A stretch of 58,637 nucleotides of DNA from CAYLLD01 sp964425135 (GTDB taxonomy: Bacteria > Pseudomonadota > Alphaproteobacteria > Rhodobacterales > Rhodobacteraceae). The position numbers were made by a program, and so were the translations under genes. This document shows positions 46,785-55,628 of the stretch, piece by piece. The stretch covers positions 1 through 58,637 of the forward strand of contig CAYRKW010000015.1 of the NCBI GenBank assembly GCA_964425135.1, given 5' to 3'. The notes beneath the pieces are model-generated. The model saw only the letters and a list, made by a program, of their open reading frames with translations, was not told the DNA's origin and did not search any database. The first letter of the stretch is position 1. The number at the start of each line of letters is the position of its first letter.

Positions 46785-48059
46785 TCAGACAAACGGCAGA
46801 TAGAAGTCGCGCACTTCATCGACACTTTTTCCGAGTAATCGTTTAAACTCATCACGCTTGAGATACAAAAGAGCGTCGCAATACAGTTCTCCGATTGCTT
46901 TTCTGAGCTCGATATCTTTGTCCAATGCATCAAGGGATTTATCCAGCGCAGACGGCACATGACGCTTTTCGCGCACGTTTTCCCAACCGTCTAGGTCTTC
47001 AGCGGGTTGCAAGGGCAGTTTGTTGACGCAACCCAACCGTGCAGCTTGCAACACAGCTGTGACCGCTTGATAAGGGTTTGTCGCGCAATCCGCCATCCGG
47101 TGTTCCAAGCGCGCAGATTTCGGAGATTTAGATGAAGTGCGGGTTGTGACCAACCTGTGATCTTCCGCCCAATTCGCCCAATAACCGGCGAGCCCTCCGG
47201 GGTTCAGCCGGTCATAGCTATTCACGGTCGTGGCCAACATACCAGCCAACGCAGGATGGTGATGGATCAACCCTGCAACGCAGTGTTTTGCGAGATCAGA
47301 CAGCTCACCCGTTGGCGCGATAGCATTATTGCCGGCTTTGTCGTTGAAGCTGAAATTCACGTGCAAACCGGAGCCACCGCGATCCGGGACTGGCTTTGGC
47401 ATAAACGTCAGCAGCAGACCTTTTTTCAAGCCAACTTCACGCGCCATTGTGCGCATCAAAAACGCATCATCACAGGCTTTGACCGCGTGATCGAACTTCA
47501 TGGTCAGCTCAAATTGACCGTTGTCGAACTCACCGTTCATGCTTTCAATCGGGATGTCAGCGGCGTAGGCAGCTTCCCAAATGTCGTCCATGACACCCTT
47601 TGGATCCCCTTCCGGTCCGGTATTGTAGACGAAGGCGCCGGGTGTGTCGTATGGGCGCCAGATACCGTCTGCATCGCGCTGAAAAATGAAAGCCTCGGTC
47701 TCAAGTCCGATCATTGGTGTATAGTTAAGCAACTCCCAATCGTTGACGGCACGTTTCAGTGCGCCGCGCGGACACAGACCAAAGGGTTCGTCATCGGCAT
47801 AAAGATCACCAAGAGCGATCTCGGTGCCGGCTTGCCACCCTTTGCGGCGCTCTTGATCAAGCACCAATTCCATATCCGGCACACCATTGAAAAAGTCACA
47901 CCCCGGTACAGTCACAAGATCGCGGTCATAAGACACAGCGAACGCACCCCGCGCAAAGCCGATAGCCCCGCTCGCGGCAACGTCCATCGGAACATATTTC
48001 CCGCGCGGCAGGTTGAGAAAGTCGGTGAAAAGCGCCCGTGTCCGATTGATTTGCGTCAT
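46785..48059 (-). CDS. Glutamine-synthetase-family ligase (gamma-glutamyl-amine type)
   Basis: 424 residues from the ATG at 48059, 5 bp after the P450 stop. Glutamine synthetase fold with metal-site elements NGEFDNGQFELTMKF and GGSGLHVNFSF and the ATP-region RLEHRMADCATNPYQA. It is shorter than GlnA and lacks the GlnA adenylylation loop, so it resembles PuuA, IpuC or AtdA1, which ligate glutamate to amines. Placed last in an operon with an amidotransferase and a P450, it probably gamma-glutamylates an amine imported by the Tct transporter. The substrate is unknown. Confidence 0.85.
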   Translation of the reverse strand: MTQINRTRALFTDFLNLPRGKYVPMDVAASGAIGFARGAFAVSYDRDLVTVPGCDFFNGVPDMELVLDQERRKGWQAGTEIALGDLYADDEPFGLCPRGALKRAVNDWELLNYTPMIGLETEAFIFQRDADGIWRPYDTPGAFVYNTGPEGDPKGVMDDIWEAAYAADIPIESMNGEFDNGQFELTMKFDHAVKACDDAFLMRTMAREVGLKKGLLLTFMPKPVPDRGGSGLHVNFSFNDKAGNNAIAPTGELSDLAKHCVAGLIHHHPALAGMLATTVNSYDRLNPGGLAGYWANWAEDHRLVTTRTSSKSPKSARLEHRMADCATNPYQAVTAVLQAARLGCVNKLPLQPAEDLDGWENVREKRHVPSALDKSLDALDKDIELRKAIGELYCDALLYLKRDEFKRLLGKSVDEVRDFYLPFV

Positions 48060-48064
48060 GTCTG

Positions 48065-49297
48065 TCAGGCCCTCGTCGCACGTACGGTCAGTTTCTTCAC
48101 ACCGCAAATGAAATTCGATCGGGTCCATGTCGGCCCTTCAATCGCCTCAAAGACGCCGACCCGTTTGACCAGCTCTTCGATTGCGATGCGCACCTCGAGT
48201 TTGGCCAAATGCATCCCCAAGCAGACATGGACGCCGCCTTGCCCGAACGCCAAATGCCTGTTCGGCGTGCGAGCCAAGTTGCAATCGTCTGGATTTTCAA
48301 AGACCTGTTCATCGCGGCTGCCTGACACGAACCAAAGCAGAGCTTTGTCGCCCTTCTTCATCGTCTTTCCGTGCAATTCATAGTCTTGGGTCAACGTGCG
48401 CCGAAAGTGCATAGTTGGCGAGGCCAGGCGTATAAATTCATCCGCGCAGGTGTCCCAATGCTCCCCGGTACGCAACTGCTCAATCAAGCCGGGATTGTGC
48501 GCCAGCAGGTTGAGCGCCATAGCTATTGAATAGCGCGTCGTATCGTTTCCAGCAGCGACCAACAGGCAAAAGAAGTTCTTAAACTCAAGCTCTTTCAACC
48601 CGTTTTCGTCTTGCATCATCTTGGCCAGAATACCCTCCTCAGCCACCGCACGGCGGTTTTCAAGAAGGTCCTGCGCATAATCATACAGCTCAACCCCCGC
48701 AGGGCTGCGAAACGGCATCATAGCGTATTCGCTGGTGTCAACTTTATCGATGACATGCTGGGTGAAATCAGGATCGGAATTGCCAATCAACGCATCACCC
48801 TTTTCGACAAGCCAATCCAAATCCTCATCTGGCACGCCCAAAATGCGCCCGAGCATCAGCATTGGCAATTGTTTGGCAATTGCATCTACCGCATCAAACT
48901 CAGAGTGCAGCAAGGCTTTGTCAGCAATGTCGCTCGCCAATTCTCGGATCAAGGGTTCAAATCGACCAACAACCGGTTTGGCAAAATTCGGGTTAACAAC
49001 GCGGCGCGTTGCGGTATGTTCGGGCCTGTCGGTTTCTTGAAACGTCCGGCGCGCCATGTATTCTTCGTGGCTTTGATCTTCAAGCCGGATGCCTTGCGCA
49101 GAGCTAAAGATCGCGCCTTCGCGATTGGCGAGCGAGATGTCCGCGTGGCGTGTCAGGCTCCAAAATCCCTTTGTCTCATCATCTCCTTCCGTCCAAGACA
49201 GCGGATCTTCGCGGCGCAAACGCGCAAAGGTTTTGTGCGGCACGCCAGACGCAAAGCTGTCATGGCTCAGCAGTTTGAGATGACCATCATCTTGCAT
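48065..49297 (-). CDS. Cytochrome P450
   Basis: 410 residues, soluble bacterial type. I-helix AAGNDTT (248-254), K-helix ExxR at Glu287-Arg290, heme loop FGQGGVHVCLG with the thiolate Cys359. No ferredoxin or reductase gene lies near, so redox partners must come from elsewhere. Its start overlaps the amidotransferase end by 11 bp. A P450 beside a glutamine-synthetase-like gene recalls the mor/pip clusters for morpholine and piperidine breakdown in mycobacteria. Confidence 0.93.
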   Translation of the reverse strand: MQDDGHLKLLSHDSFASGVPHKTFARLRREDPLSWTEGDDETKGFWSLTRHADISLANREGAIFSSAQGIRLEDQSHEEYMARRTFQETDRPEHTATRRVVNPNFAKPVVGRFEPLIRELASDIADKALLHSEFDAVDAIAKQLPMLMLGRILGVPDEDLDWLVEKGDALIGNSDPDFTQHVIDKVDTSEYAMMPFRSPAGVELYDYAQDLLENRRAVAEEGILAKMMQDENGLKELEFKNFFCLLVAAGNDTTRYSIAMALNLLAHNPGLIEQLRTGEHWDTCADEFIRLASPTMHFRRTLTQDYELHGKTMKKGDKALLWFVSGSRDEQVFENPDDCNLARTPNRHLAFGQGGVHVCLGMHLAKLEVRIAIEELVKRVGVFEAIEGPTWTRSNFICGVKKLTVRATRA

Positions 49298-50018
49298 TGA
49301 TCATGGCTCTTTTGAAAAATTCGGTTGTCCAAAGGCCGAAAATGTACCCTTCTTGGCGTTGCTTTAAGCTGTCCCAAGCAGGCTTGCGACCCTCCTGAGG
49401 GATCGCCTCTTCGGCAGACGCCAAAACGCAAGACATGAAAGCATGCGTGAACTCAGGATGTGCCTGCGTTGTAAAAATATGATTGCCCTTCGCGAAACTA
49501 GCGTTTTTGCAATTTGCTGTTGATCCCAGAAGATCGCACCCTTCCGGCAGCTCGGTCACAGCGTCTTCGTGGAACACATACATCGGCAGCGTGTCGCGGT
49601 CCGGGGTCATCCAACTGCGCTTTACATCGAAAACAGTATCCTCAATTCCCACGTTATACCCGTTGGGGGATTTTTCGACTGTCCCACCGAGCGCCAACGC
49701 AATCGCCTGATGCCCGAAACAGGCGCCCATCAGCGGTTTTTTGGCTGCGTCACAACGGCGGATAAACGTCATCAAGTCATCGGTAAAAATATGACGATCT
49801 AGCACGCTCAGCGGACTGCCTGTGATCATAAAGGCGTCTTGTTCATCAAGATCGTGCGGCACCTCGCCGCCAATTGTCATATAGATACGATATTCGAACC
49901 GGTCGTCCTGAGCGTCAAACATATCGCGAAACCGATGCGCATCGTCGGGAAACGCGTCTCCGACGTCGACCGATTTATCGTGATTGGTCTGTAATATACC
50001 AAGTTTTATGCGCTTCAT
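49287..50018 (-). CDS. Class-I glutamine amidotransferase-like hydrolase
   Basis: 243 residues. Nucleophile Cys100 in MGACFGHQ and the His187-Glu189 pair in AHPEF make a full catalytic triad. It has no synthetase partner domain. In gamma-glutamylation pathways (PuuD, AtdA2) such proteins remove glutamate from the product, which fits the neighbouring ligase. Confidence 0.85.
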   Translation of the reverse strand: MKRIKLGILQTNHDKSVDVGDAFPDDAHRFRDMFDAQDDRFEYRIYMTIGGEVPHDLDEQDAFMITGSPLSVLDRHIFTDDLMTFIRRCDAAKKPLMGACFGHQAIALALGGTVEKSPNGYNVGIEDTVFDVKRSWMTPDRDTLPMYVFHEDAVTELPEGCDLLGSTANCKNASFAKGNHIFTTQAHPEFTHAFMSCVLASAEEAIPQEGRKPAWDSLKQRQEGYIFGLWTTEFFKRAMINAR

Positions 50019-50075
50019 GGGTACTGTACCTGTCGGATCGGGTGCCTGCCGAATGCAGCAGGCACCCTGCGTGCG

Positions 50076-51017
50076 TTATTGACCGATGGCTTCCATCATG
50101 CCGGTAACAACCTCTCGATCATTTAAGACACGACCAGCCGCCGTTTCTGCATCCTGCCAGTAAACGCCTGCACCGGTTTCAGCCATCAACTGCTGCGCCG
50201 CCTCCGAGGCCATCGTTTCTTCTGCGATTGCTGCAAGCGTATCAACGACCTCTTGTGGTGTGCCTTTGGTGACAAACAGACCATTCCACAGCTCAAGGTC
50301 TGCGATGCCAGACTGGGATGATAGCGTTTCAACACCGTCAAGCTTCGGGATCGGGTTGTTGCCAATATTGGCAAGGATGTTCAGGTCGGCCAGGCAAGGC
50401 TCGATCAGCGCCAGCGTTGTGTTGATAACATCTGCATCGCCAGCAGACAGCGTATTACAATCCAACAGATCAAATGCAGAATCGTCTGCAAATTCAAATC
50501 CCATAGATTGGGCTGCGGCAAAAGATGCGACAGTCGGCGTCAGGCTTGCACCGAAGTGACCCAACACCACGTCATTGTCCTGAGCGTAGTCCGCCAACTC
50601 TGCCATATTACTGTACGGTGCATCACCAGAGGCTGCCAAGACAAACGGGTAAGTCAGGAAGATGCCAACGGGTACAAAGCTGTCCATCTCGATGCCGATG
50701 TCAATCAGTGGACCAACGATTGGCACAACCCCCACGAATGAACCAACGACGGTGCCGTCATTGGGGGCTGCCAGAACCTCTAGCGCGCCGGGGAATGGGC
50801 CATCGCCGCCGCCAGGCTTGTTCACCACAGATACAGACACGCCCGTCTTCTCTTGCATATTGGCTGCGATCATCCGCGTCAGAATGTCTTCAAAATCGCC
50901 CGGAGGAAATGGAACAACAAATTGAACGGGGGATGTCGGATAGTCCGCCAAGGCTGGTGTTGTCCCAGCAAAGACCGTGGCGGCTGCGAGTGCAGCGCTC
51001 AGTACAAGTTTTTTCAT
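50076..51017 (-). CDS. tctC: Tripartite tricarboxylate transporter solute-binding protein (TctC/Bug)
   Basis: 313 residues. Sec signal peptide MKKLVLSAALAAATVFAGTTPALA. Then YPTSPVQFVVPFPPGDFEDILTR: Bug proteins usually read VPFPPGGxTDxxAR here, so the ligand loop is changed, and the next NKPGGGDGPFPGALEVLAAPNDG is close to normal. It brings the substrate to TctAB. Ligand unknown. Confidence 0.88.
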   Translation of the reverse strand: MKKLVLSAALAAATVFAGTTPALADYPTSPVQFVVPFPPGDFEDILTRMIAANMQEKTGVSVSVVNKPGGGDGPFPGALEVLAAPNDGTVVGSFVGVVPIVGPLIDIGIEMDSFVPVGIFLTYPFVLAASGDAPYSNMAELADYAQDNDVVLGHFGASLTPTVASFAAAQSMGFEFADDSAFDLLDCNTLSAGDADVINTTLALIEPCLADLNILANIGNNPIPKLDGVETLSSQSGIADLELWNGLFVTKGTPQEVVDTLAAIAEETMASEAAQQLMAETGAGVYWQDAETAAGRVLNDREVVTGMMEAIGQ

Positions 51018-51039
51018 GATAGTCTCCCTTTCGGTTTGG

Positions 51040-52536
51040 TTAAGTTTGAAAATTCGTGCGTCTGTTCTTGAAAGACGTCCAAATGATGAACCCTATGACC
51101 ATAAGGATCACCACGAATAAGGTGCCCGAAACGGGGCGATTGATCAGATCAACCGCGGATTTAATTTGGCTCGCGCCAGCAGTTAGACGTTCAACGATTA
51201 TCGATCCAAGCACGAGACCCAGCACGATCGGAACCAACGGCCAATCGAGACGTCGTAGCACAAACCCGATAAAGCCAAAAATGACGGCAAAGATACAATC
51301 TGTCAGACTGTTTCGGATTGAATAGACGCCCACAAACGACAAGATCATTATGAATGCGCCAAGAAATCGGTTTGGGATATACACCATCTTGGCGATCCAC
51401 TTGGTCGATACCAGCAAGGTTGCAAAGACCAGCACATTTATAATCAACAGGGCAGTAAACAGGCTGAAGAGAAAATCAGGGTTGTTTTCAAAGATATCCG
51501 GCCCCGGTTTGATCCCTGCGTCAAAGAACACGACCATCATCATCGCGGTCAGCGCCTCGCCCGGAACCCCAAGTGCCAAAAGCGGGATCATCGCAGCAGA
51601 CGGAACGGCGTTGTTGGACGTCTCTGAAGCGATCAGACCCTCAGGCGATCCATGCCCGAACCGCGTTGGATCTTTGGACAGAGACCGCGCAGTGGAATAG
51701 CTGAAAAACTGCGCAACAAATTCACCAACACCTGGGATGATACCCATAATCGTTCCGTACATCGCCGAGAACAACGCGATCAGCTTCTTGCCGGCAATCT
51801 CGCGGAAACCACCCAGAAGTCCGCCAGAGATGCGGGCTTCGGGCGGATCATCGTCTTTGCCCACCAAGAGGTTCAACGCTTGGCTCAATGCAAAAACACC
51901 GACGATGACAACGATCAGATTGAAACCGGAATAAAGGTACTCCACATCAAAGGTGTAGCGGTCAATCTGGCGCGTGGATTGCCGCCCGATCATGGCAATC
52001 AGGAACCCAAAGCCAAACAGCAGCGCCGCAATCCCCATGGTTTGCCGGTGCGCGGCAATCAACAAAACGCCGCCCAGAACAGCCGCCATCAAGATGTCGC
52101 GTTGACCAAAAAGCGCCCCAAGATCGCGCAGATATGGCCCGAAGGCGAACAAGGCGACAAGCGCTACGATGATCGAAAAACACCCCCCAAAAAATGACGC
52201 GGAATAAGCCAACGACAGCGCCCGCGACGCCTCGCCTCTGCGCGTCATGGAATAGCCATCGTAGGTCGTGAGAGCATTGACGGGTGTTCCGGGCGTATTG
52301 ATCAAAATTGCAGGGATCGCGCCGCCGTACATAGACGAACCGTACACACCCAGAAGCAAAACAAGGCTCACAAGATCATCCAAAAACACTGTCGCCGGGA
52401 GCAAGATCGCGATCGCAATCGCAGGCCCGATCCCCGGCACTGCACCAATGATCAACCCGCCCACGGATCCAATCAGGATTGCAAACAACACACTTGGCTG
52501 CATCAAACTTTCAAGACCTGTCAGAAACGCTTCCAT
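51040..52536 (-). CDS. tctA: Tripartite tricarboxylate transporter, large membrane subunit
   Basis: 498 residues, about 12 helices. Typical TctA start LIGSVGGLIIGAVPGIGPAIAIAILLPATV, then NTPGTPVNALTTYDGYSMTRRGEASRAL and GHGSPEGLIASETSNNAVPSAAMIPLLALGVPG. Moves the ligand across the inner membrane. 8 bp after tctB. Confidence 0.94.
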   Translation of the reverse strand: MEAFLTGLESLMQPSVLFAILIGSVGGLIIGAVPGIGPAIAIAILLPATVFLDDLVSLVLLLGVYGSSMYGGAIPAILINTPGTPVNALTTYDGYSMTRRGEASRALSLAYSASFFGGCFSIIVALVALFAFGPYLRDLGALFGQRDILMAAVLGGVLLIAAHRQTMGIAALLFGFGFLIAMIGRQSTRQIDRYTFDVEYLYSGFNLIVVIVGVFALSQALNLLVGKDDDPPEARISGGLLGGFREIAGKKLIALFSAMYGTIMGIIPGVGEFVAQFFSYSTARSLSKDPTRFGHGSPEGLIASETSNNAVPSAAMIPLLALGVPGEALTAMMMVVFFDAGIKPGPDIFENNPDFLFSLFTALLIINVLVFATLLVSTKWIAKMVYIPNRFLGAFIMILSFVGVYSIRNSLTDCIFAVIFGFIGFVLRRLDWPLVPIVLGLVLGSIIVERLTAGASQIKSAVDLINRPVSGTLFVVILMVIGFIIWTSFKNRRTNFQT

Positions 52537-52544
52537 GTGACCCC

Positions 52545-53279
52545 TTAGAAATACGTCAGCATGAAGTTGCGTGACGCGTCTGGCAGTTGATCATACAGCC
52601 AAATATTCAGAGGCGTTTTGATTTGCAAAAGCGTGCGAAACGCAATGACAACCGCGAAGCTGGCAGCAAATCCGATCAGCATCCAACCCCGACTGCGATA
52701 GCCAAGCCGCCAGGTCAAAAACGTCCCCAGAAGCAAGGTCGACACAAGGTACCCCAGGATAGGAACGATAAGGGTGTAACCAATAAAGTAGACGACATAT
52801 TCCAGCGCGGCGACGTATTTTGTTAGCTCAAAATACGCACTCGTTGGCAACAAGAACCGCTTGCGCCAAGCGGTTTCACGCCAAGAAGCACGCAAGTTCC
52901 AAAGCGCCGCAGGCACCAAAATCGACAAACAAATGAGCGGCGCAACCCACGACTGCTTCAAAATGCGACCCAACCGCGTCACGCGTCCATCAATCTCCGT
53001 CAATCCGAATTGATAGGCCACATACGTCAAAAATTCATCCGGCAGTTTGCGATTATCCCAGCCCGTTTGCGTCCAGAAGAAAGCAAGGAAAAACAGCGCC
53101 AAAATCGCAGCGACAATTGATACTTGAAGGTCACCACGGCCACGCGAAAACCGAAACAGATCTTCCACTTTGACCTTAGCATCTTCTGGGCATTGGCTTT
53201 GGAAACGCGTCAAATCTTCCGATGGTACACTCTCATCGAAGAGATATAGATCTGTGATGGAAGACCGTTCGACAGTCAT
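52545..53279 (-). CDS. tctB: Tripartite tricarboxylate transporter, small membrane subunit (TctB-like), extended
   Basis: 244 residues from the ATG at 53279 (MTVERSSITDLYLFDE); the usual TctB has about 150-170. It starts with about 55 soluble, charged residues before the first helix (VSIVAAILALFFLAFFWTQTG), then has three further hydrophobic segments and a long loop (about 75-140). Assigned mainly by position before tctA. First gene of the six-gene operon. Confidence 0.75.
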   Translation of the reverse strand: MTVERSSITDLYLFDESVPSEDLTRFQSQCPEDAKVKVEDLFRFSRGRGDLQVSIVAAILALFFLAFFWTQTGWDNRKLPDEFLTYVAYQFGLTEIDGRVTRLGRILKQSWVAPLICLSILVPAALWNLRASWRETAWRKRFLLPTSAYFELTKYVAALEYVVYFIGYTLIVPILGYLVSTLLLGTFLTWRLGYRSRGWMLIGFAASFAVVIAFRTLLQIKTPLNIWLYDQLPDASRNFMLTYF

Positions 53280-53300
53280 CTGCTGAACTGACCCAAACAA

Positions 53301-53624
53301 TCAAACTTATTGACGTTGCCGCCGCAAATCGCTGGCACTGCGATCTCCGATTGTACGCCCGTATTTTGCGCCCTTGACCCCATCATCATGCGACTTTGCC
53401 AGAAGTGGTTAACACGTCAAGTCGCAAAAACCTCTGCTTAATCATTTCTACTCTATTAGAAATGCGAGCGATCCTCATGGATAAATGTCATCCACTATTT
53501 CGGCGCAGATTGCTCGCACCGACATCTGCGTCGGGACGAGGCATTCTCATCTGAAATATAGTCGCCGCCCGCCATCTTCCGCGGATTTCGTGGCGTGGGA
53601 CATACTCTTTATAAAAAGCGCCTT
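53301..53624. promoter_or_regulatory. 324-bp control region of the tctBAC-amidotransferase-P450-ligase operon
   Basis: Between the end of the fusion gene and tctB. It carries the 22-bp palindrome at 53443-53464 and an AT-rich stretch around it. A TACAAT-like -10 on the minus strand lies near 53361-53366, without a good -35. No gene. Confidence 0.45.
53443..53464. promoter_or_regulatory. Palindromic operator candidate upstream of tctB
   Basis: Perfect 8-bp arms CATTTCTA and TAGAAATG with a 6-base spacer, about 165-185 bp in front of the tctB ATG. The sequence differs from the 57976 operator, so it would bind another regulator. Confidence 0.45.
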
Positions 53625-55625
53625 TCATGCGGTTCTTTCCCTATCTCGAAGGCTATCGGCCTTAGCGGAGATTAAACCGTCCAACTCAGCAGCTTGTTTC
53701 GCGGAATGGGCGCCGTAGGCCTTCAGAAAGACGTGCAACCCGTGACCAATCGCATTCAGCAATTCCTGCTCTGTCGGTCGTTGATCAACGTAATGAAGGT
53801 AATGGTCGCGCGGGCCGGACAGAATGAGCGACCAAAGGTTTTGGGCCGCAAGTTCGGGAGCTTCGGTGTCCAGCTCTGCTGCCGCAACGGCGTCGGTGAC
53901 AAATTCAACTAAGCCCTCTAAGGCGCGCGAAGGGCCGTTTTGATGATATGCAATTGCATTTTCCGGACGTCGCCCTGCCTCTCCTAGGATCAACCGGGCG
54001 AGAGATAACATGTCAGGGCGCAAAACAAATTCAGCATAAACCCAAGAGAACTGCCAAAGTCTTTCAACGAGTGATCCATTGCCCGACCTCAAAGGTGAGA
54101 CAATATGGCTATTCGCGACATCCAAAACAGCCTCTAACAGCTCATCCTTGCCGCCAAAGTACTGGTAGACCGTTGGTTTCGAGACTTCTGCCCGCGTAGC
54201 TATTCGGTCCATTGAAGCACCGTGATAGCCGTTTTCACAAAACTCGATATGGGCGGCCATTCTTATGCGTTCGCGCTTTTCACGTTGGCGCTCGATGACG
54301 CTGGATTTGTAGTTCCGCGCCACGTCAGGAAGGCGTGAGAGAAACCTGTGGATCAGCGCATTCGTATCGCCCGCGGCTTCCAGATTACACACATGGCCTG
54401 CATTCGCGATGATCTCAAAATGAACGTCGGCGGTTTTACCAGCACTGCGCCGCTCATCGGCGATACGTTCAGACACACGTCGTATCTCTGCTGGCGGCGC
54501 CAGCTTGTCATGCTCACCCGTAAACATCAGAACAGGACAATCGATGCGGGAAAAATCAAACTTTTCCAATGGATTGCAAAAACAATTCAAGGCATCCCGA
54601 TAAGTGGAAGCTGGAATGCCCTCCATAGACGCTCGCAATTCTTCGCGTTGTGCTGATGTCGCGGATGGCCCGGCGATGACATCGACCACTGCGCCTGCAA
54701 AATCAGCGGGTGTTTGACCTGCGTTTAAGGGAACCTCGCGCGTTATACGGAAATTTTCACGCTCGCGCGGATCAGCCTCGGACATGCCGGTGCACCCCCC
54801 GGCAAGGATCAACCCTGTCAAAACATCGCTGTGCCGCATGGCAAAACTGGTTGCGATCCAACTGCCGTAACTCAGGCCGGCGAGCACCAAGCGGCGCGCG
54901 CCCCGAGCCTCCATAACGCGCATAATATCTGCGCAGTAGTCATCGATTGTGGATTGTTCAAATCCCAGCGAGCTGTGTCCGTAGCCCCGCAAATCAAGGG
55001 CCGCGACATTGTAATCCGCCCCCAGCGCGCGCAGCTGACCATCCCAATTGGCCGCGTTTCCGCCAATTCCGTGGAGAAACAAAACCAGCGTATCCGTTGC
55101 ATCATCTGCATCAGAAGTCGCGCGAAAGCCCAAGTTCGGAACCCCATCCAGTGTGAACTGTACCGGCTCACCGACCGCGTCGCTCAGTTTTGGACGCGTG
55201 ACGGCCCTGCCGGATGCTTTGGTTTCCAATGCATCAAACGCGACCTCAAATAGAGTACGGGTTCCCACGGCAATCGCATCGACCCCGCCACTTCGAGCAG
55301 CGATATCGGCATGCCAAGTGATAAGACTGCCATTTTTGTCTGGCGTTACTTCAACACGCGCCTCATAGCTTTGGATACCGTCAATCCCGCTATCAAGCTC
55401 GTAATTCAGAACGCGATCTGTATCGCTCAGATACGTGCGCCGCTCTTCGTAGATCTTCCCGTCGCTATCTGAAAAGTTGCGCAGCAATGCCCCGCGCGGC
55501 GAGCGCACCAGATTGCAGCTTTCGACATGGGGGTGCCAGGACACATCGAACGTCCCAAGCACATCCCAAAGCCGATCAGGATCAACTGGTATCTTGCGTA
55601 AACAATGAACGGTCGCCCTGCTCAT
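53625..55625 (-). CDS. Fusion protein: SRPBCC domain + alpha/beta hydrolase + TetR regulator
   Basis: 666 residues in one open frame without gap. Residues about 1-138 look like an SRPBCC/polyketide-cyclase ligand-binding fold (VHCLRKIPVDPDRLWDVLG..). About 155-435 is an alpha/beta hydrolase with oxyanion HG at 185-186 (FLHGIGGNA), nucleophile Ser252 (GLSYGSW), Asp373 (GEHDKLAPP) and His411 (NAGHVCN). About 452-500 is a TetR N-terminal helix-turn-helix (ENGYHGASMDRIATRAEVSK, then PTVYQYFGGKDEL), followed by a helical TetR C-domain to 640. The operon start carries a TetR-like operator, so it probably regulates itself while also acting as a hydrolase (NicD-like deformylase is one guess). Confidence 0.9.
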   Translation of the reverse strand: MSRATVHCLRKIPVDPDRLWDVLGTFDVSWHPHVESCNLVRSPRGALLRNFSDSDGKIYEERRTYLSDTDRVLNYELDSGIDGIQSYEARVEVTPDKNGSLITWHADIAARSGGVDAIAVGTRTLFEVAFDALETKASGRAVTRPKLSDAVGEPVQFTLDGVPNLGFRATSDADDATDTLVLFLHGIGGNAANWDGQLRALGADYNVAALDLRGYGHSSLGFEQSTIDDYCADIMRVMEARGARRLVLAGLSYGSWIATSFAMRHSDVLTGLILAGGCTGMSEADPRERENFRITREVPLNAGQTPADFAGAVVDVIAGPSATSAQREELRASMEGIPASTYRDALNCFCNPLEKFDFSRIDCPVLMFTGEHDKLAPPAEIRRVSERIADERRSAGKTADVHFEIIANAGHVCNLEAAGDTNALIHRFLSRLPDVARNYKSSVIERQREKRERIRMAAHIEFCENGYHGASMDRIATRAEVSKPTVYQYFGGKDELLEAVLDVANSHIVSPLRSGNGSLVERLWQFSWVYAEFVLRPDMLSLARLILGEAGRRPENAIAYHQNGPSRALEGLVEFVTDAVAAAELDTEAPELAAQNLWSLILSGPRDHYLHYVDQRPTEQELLNAIGHGLHVFLKAYGAHSAKQAAELDGLISAKADSLRDRERTA

Positions 55626-55628
55626 GGA

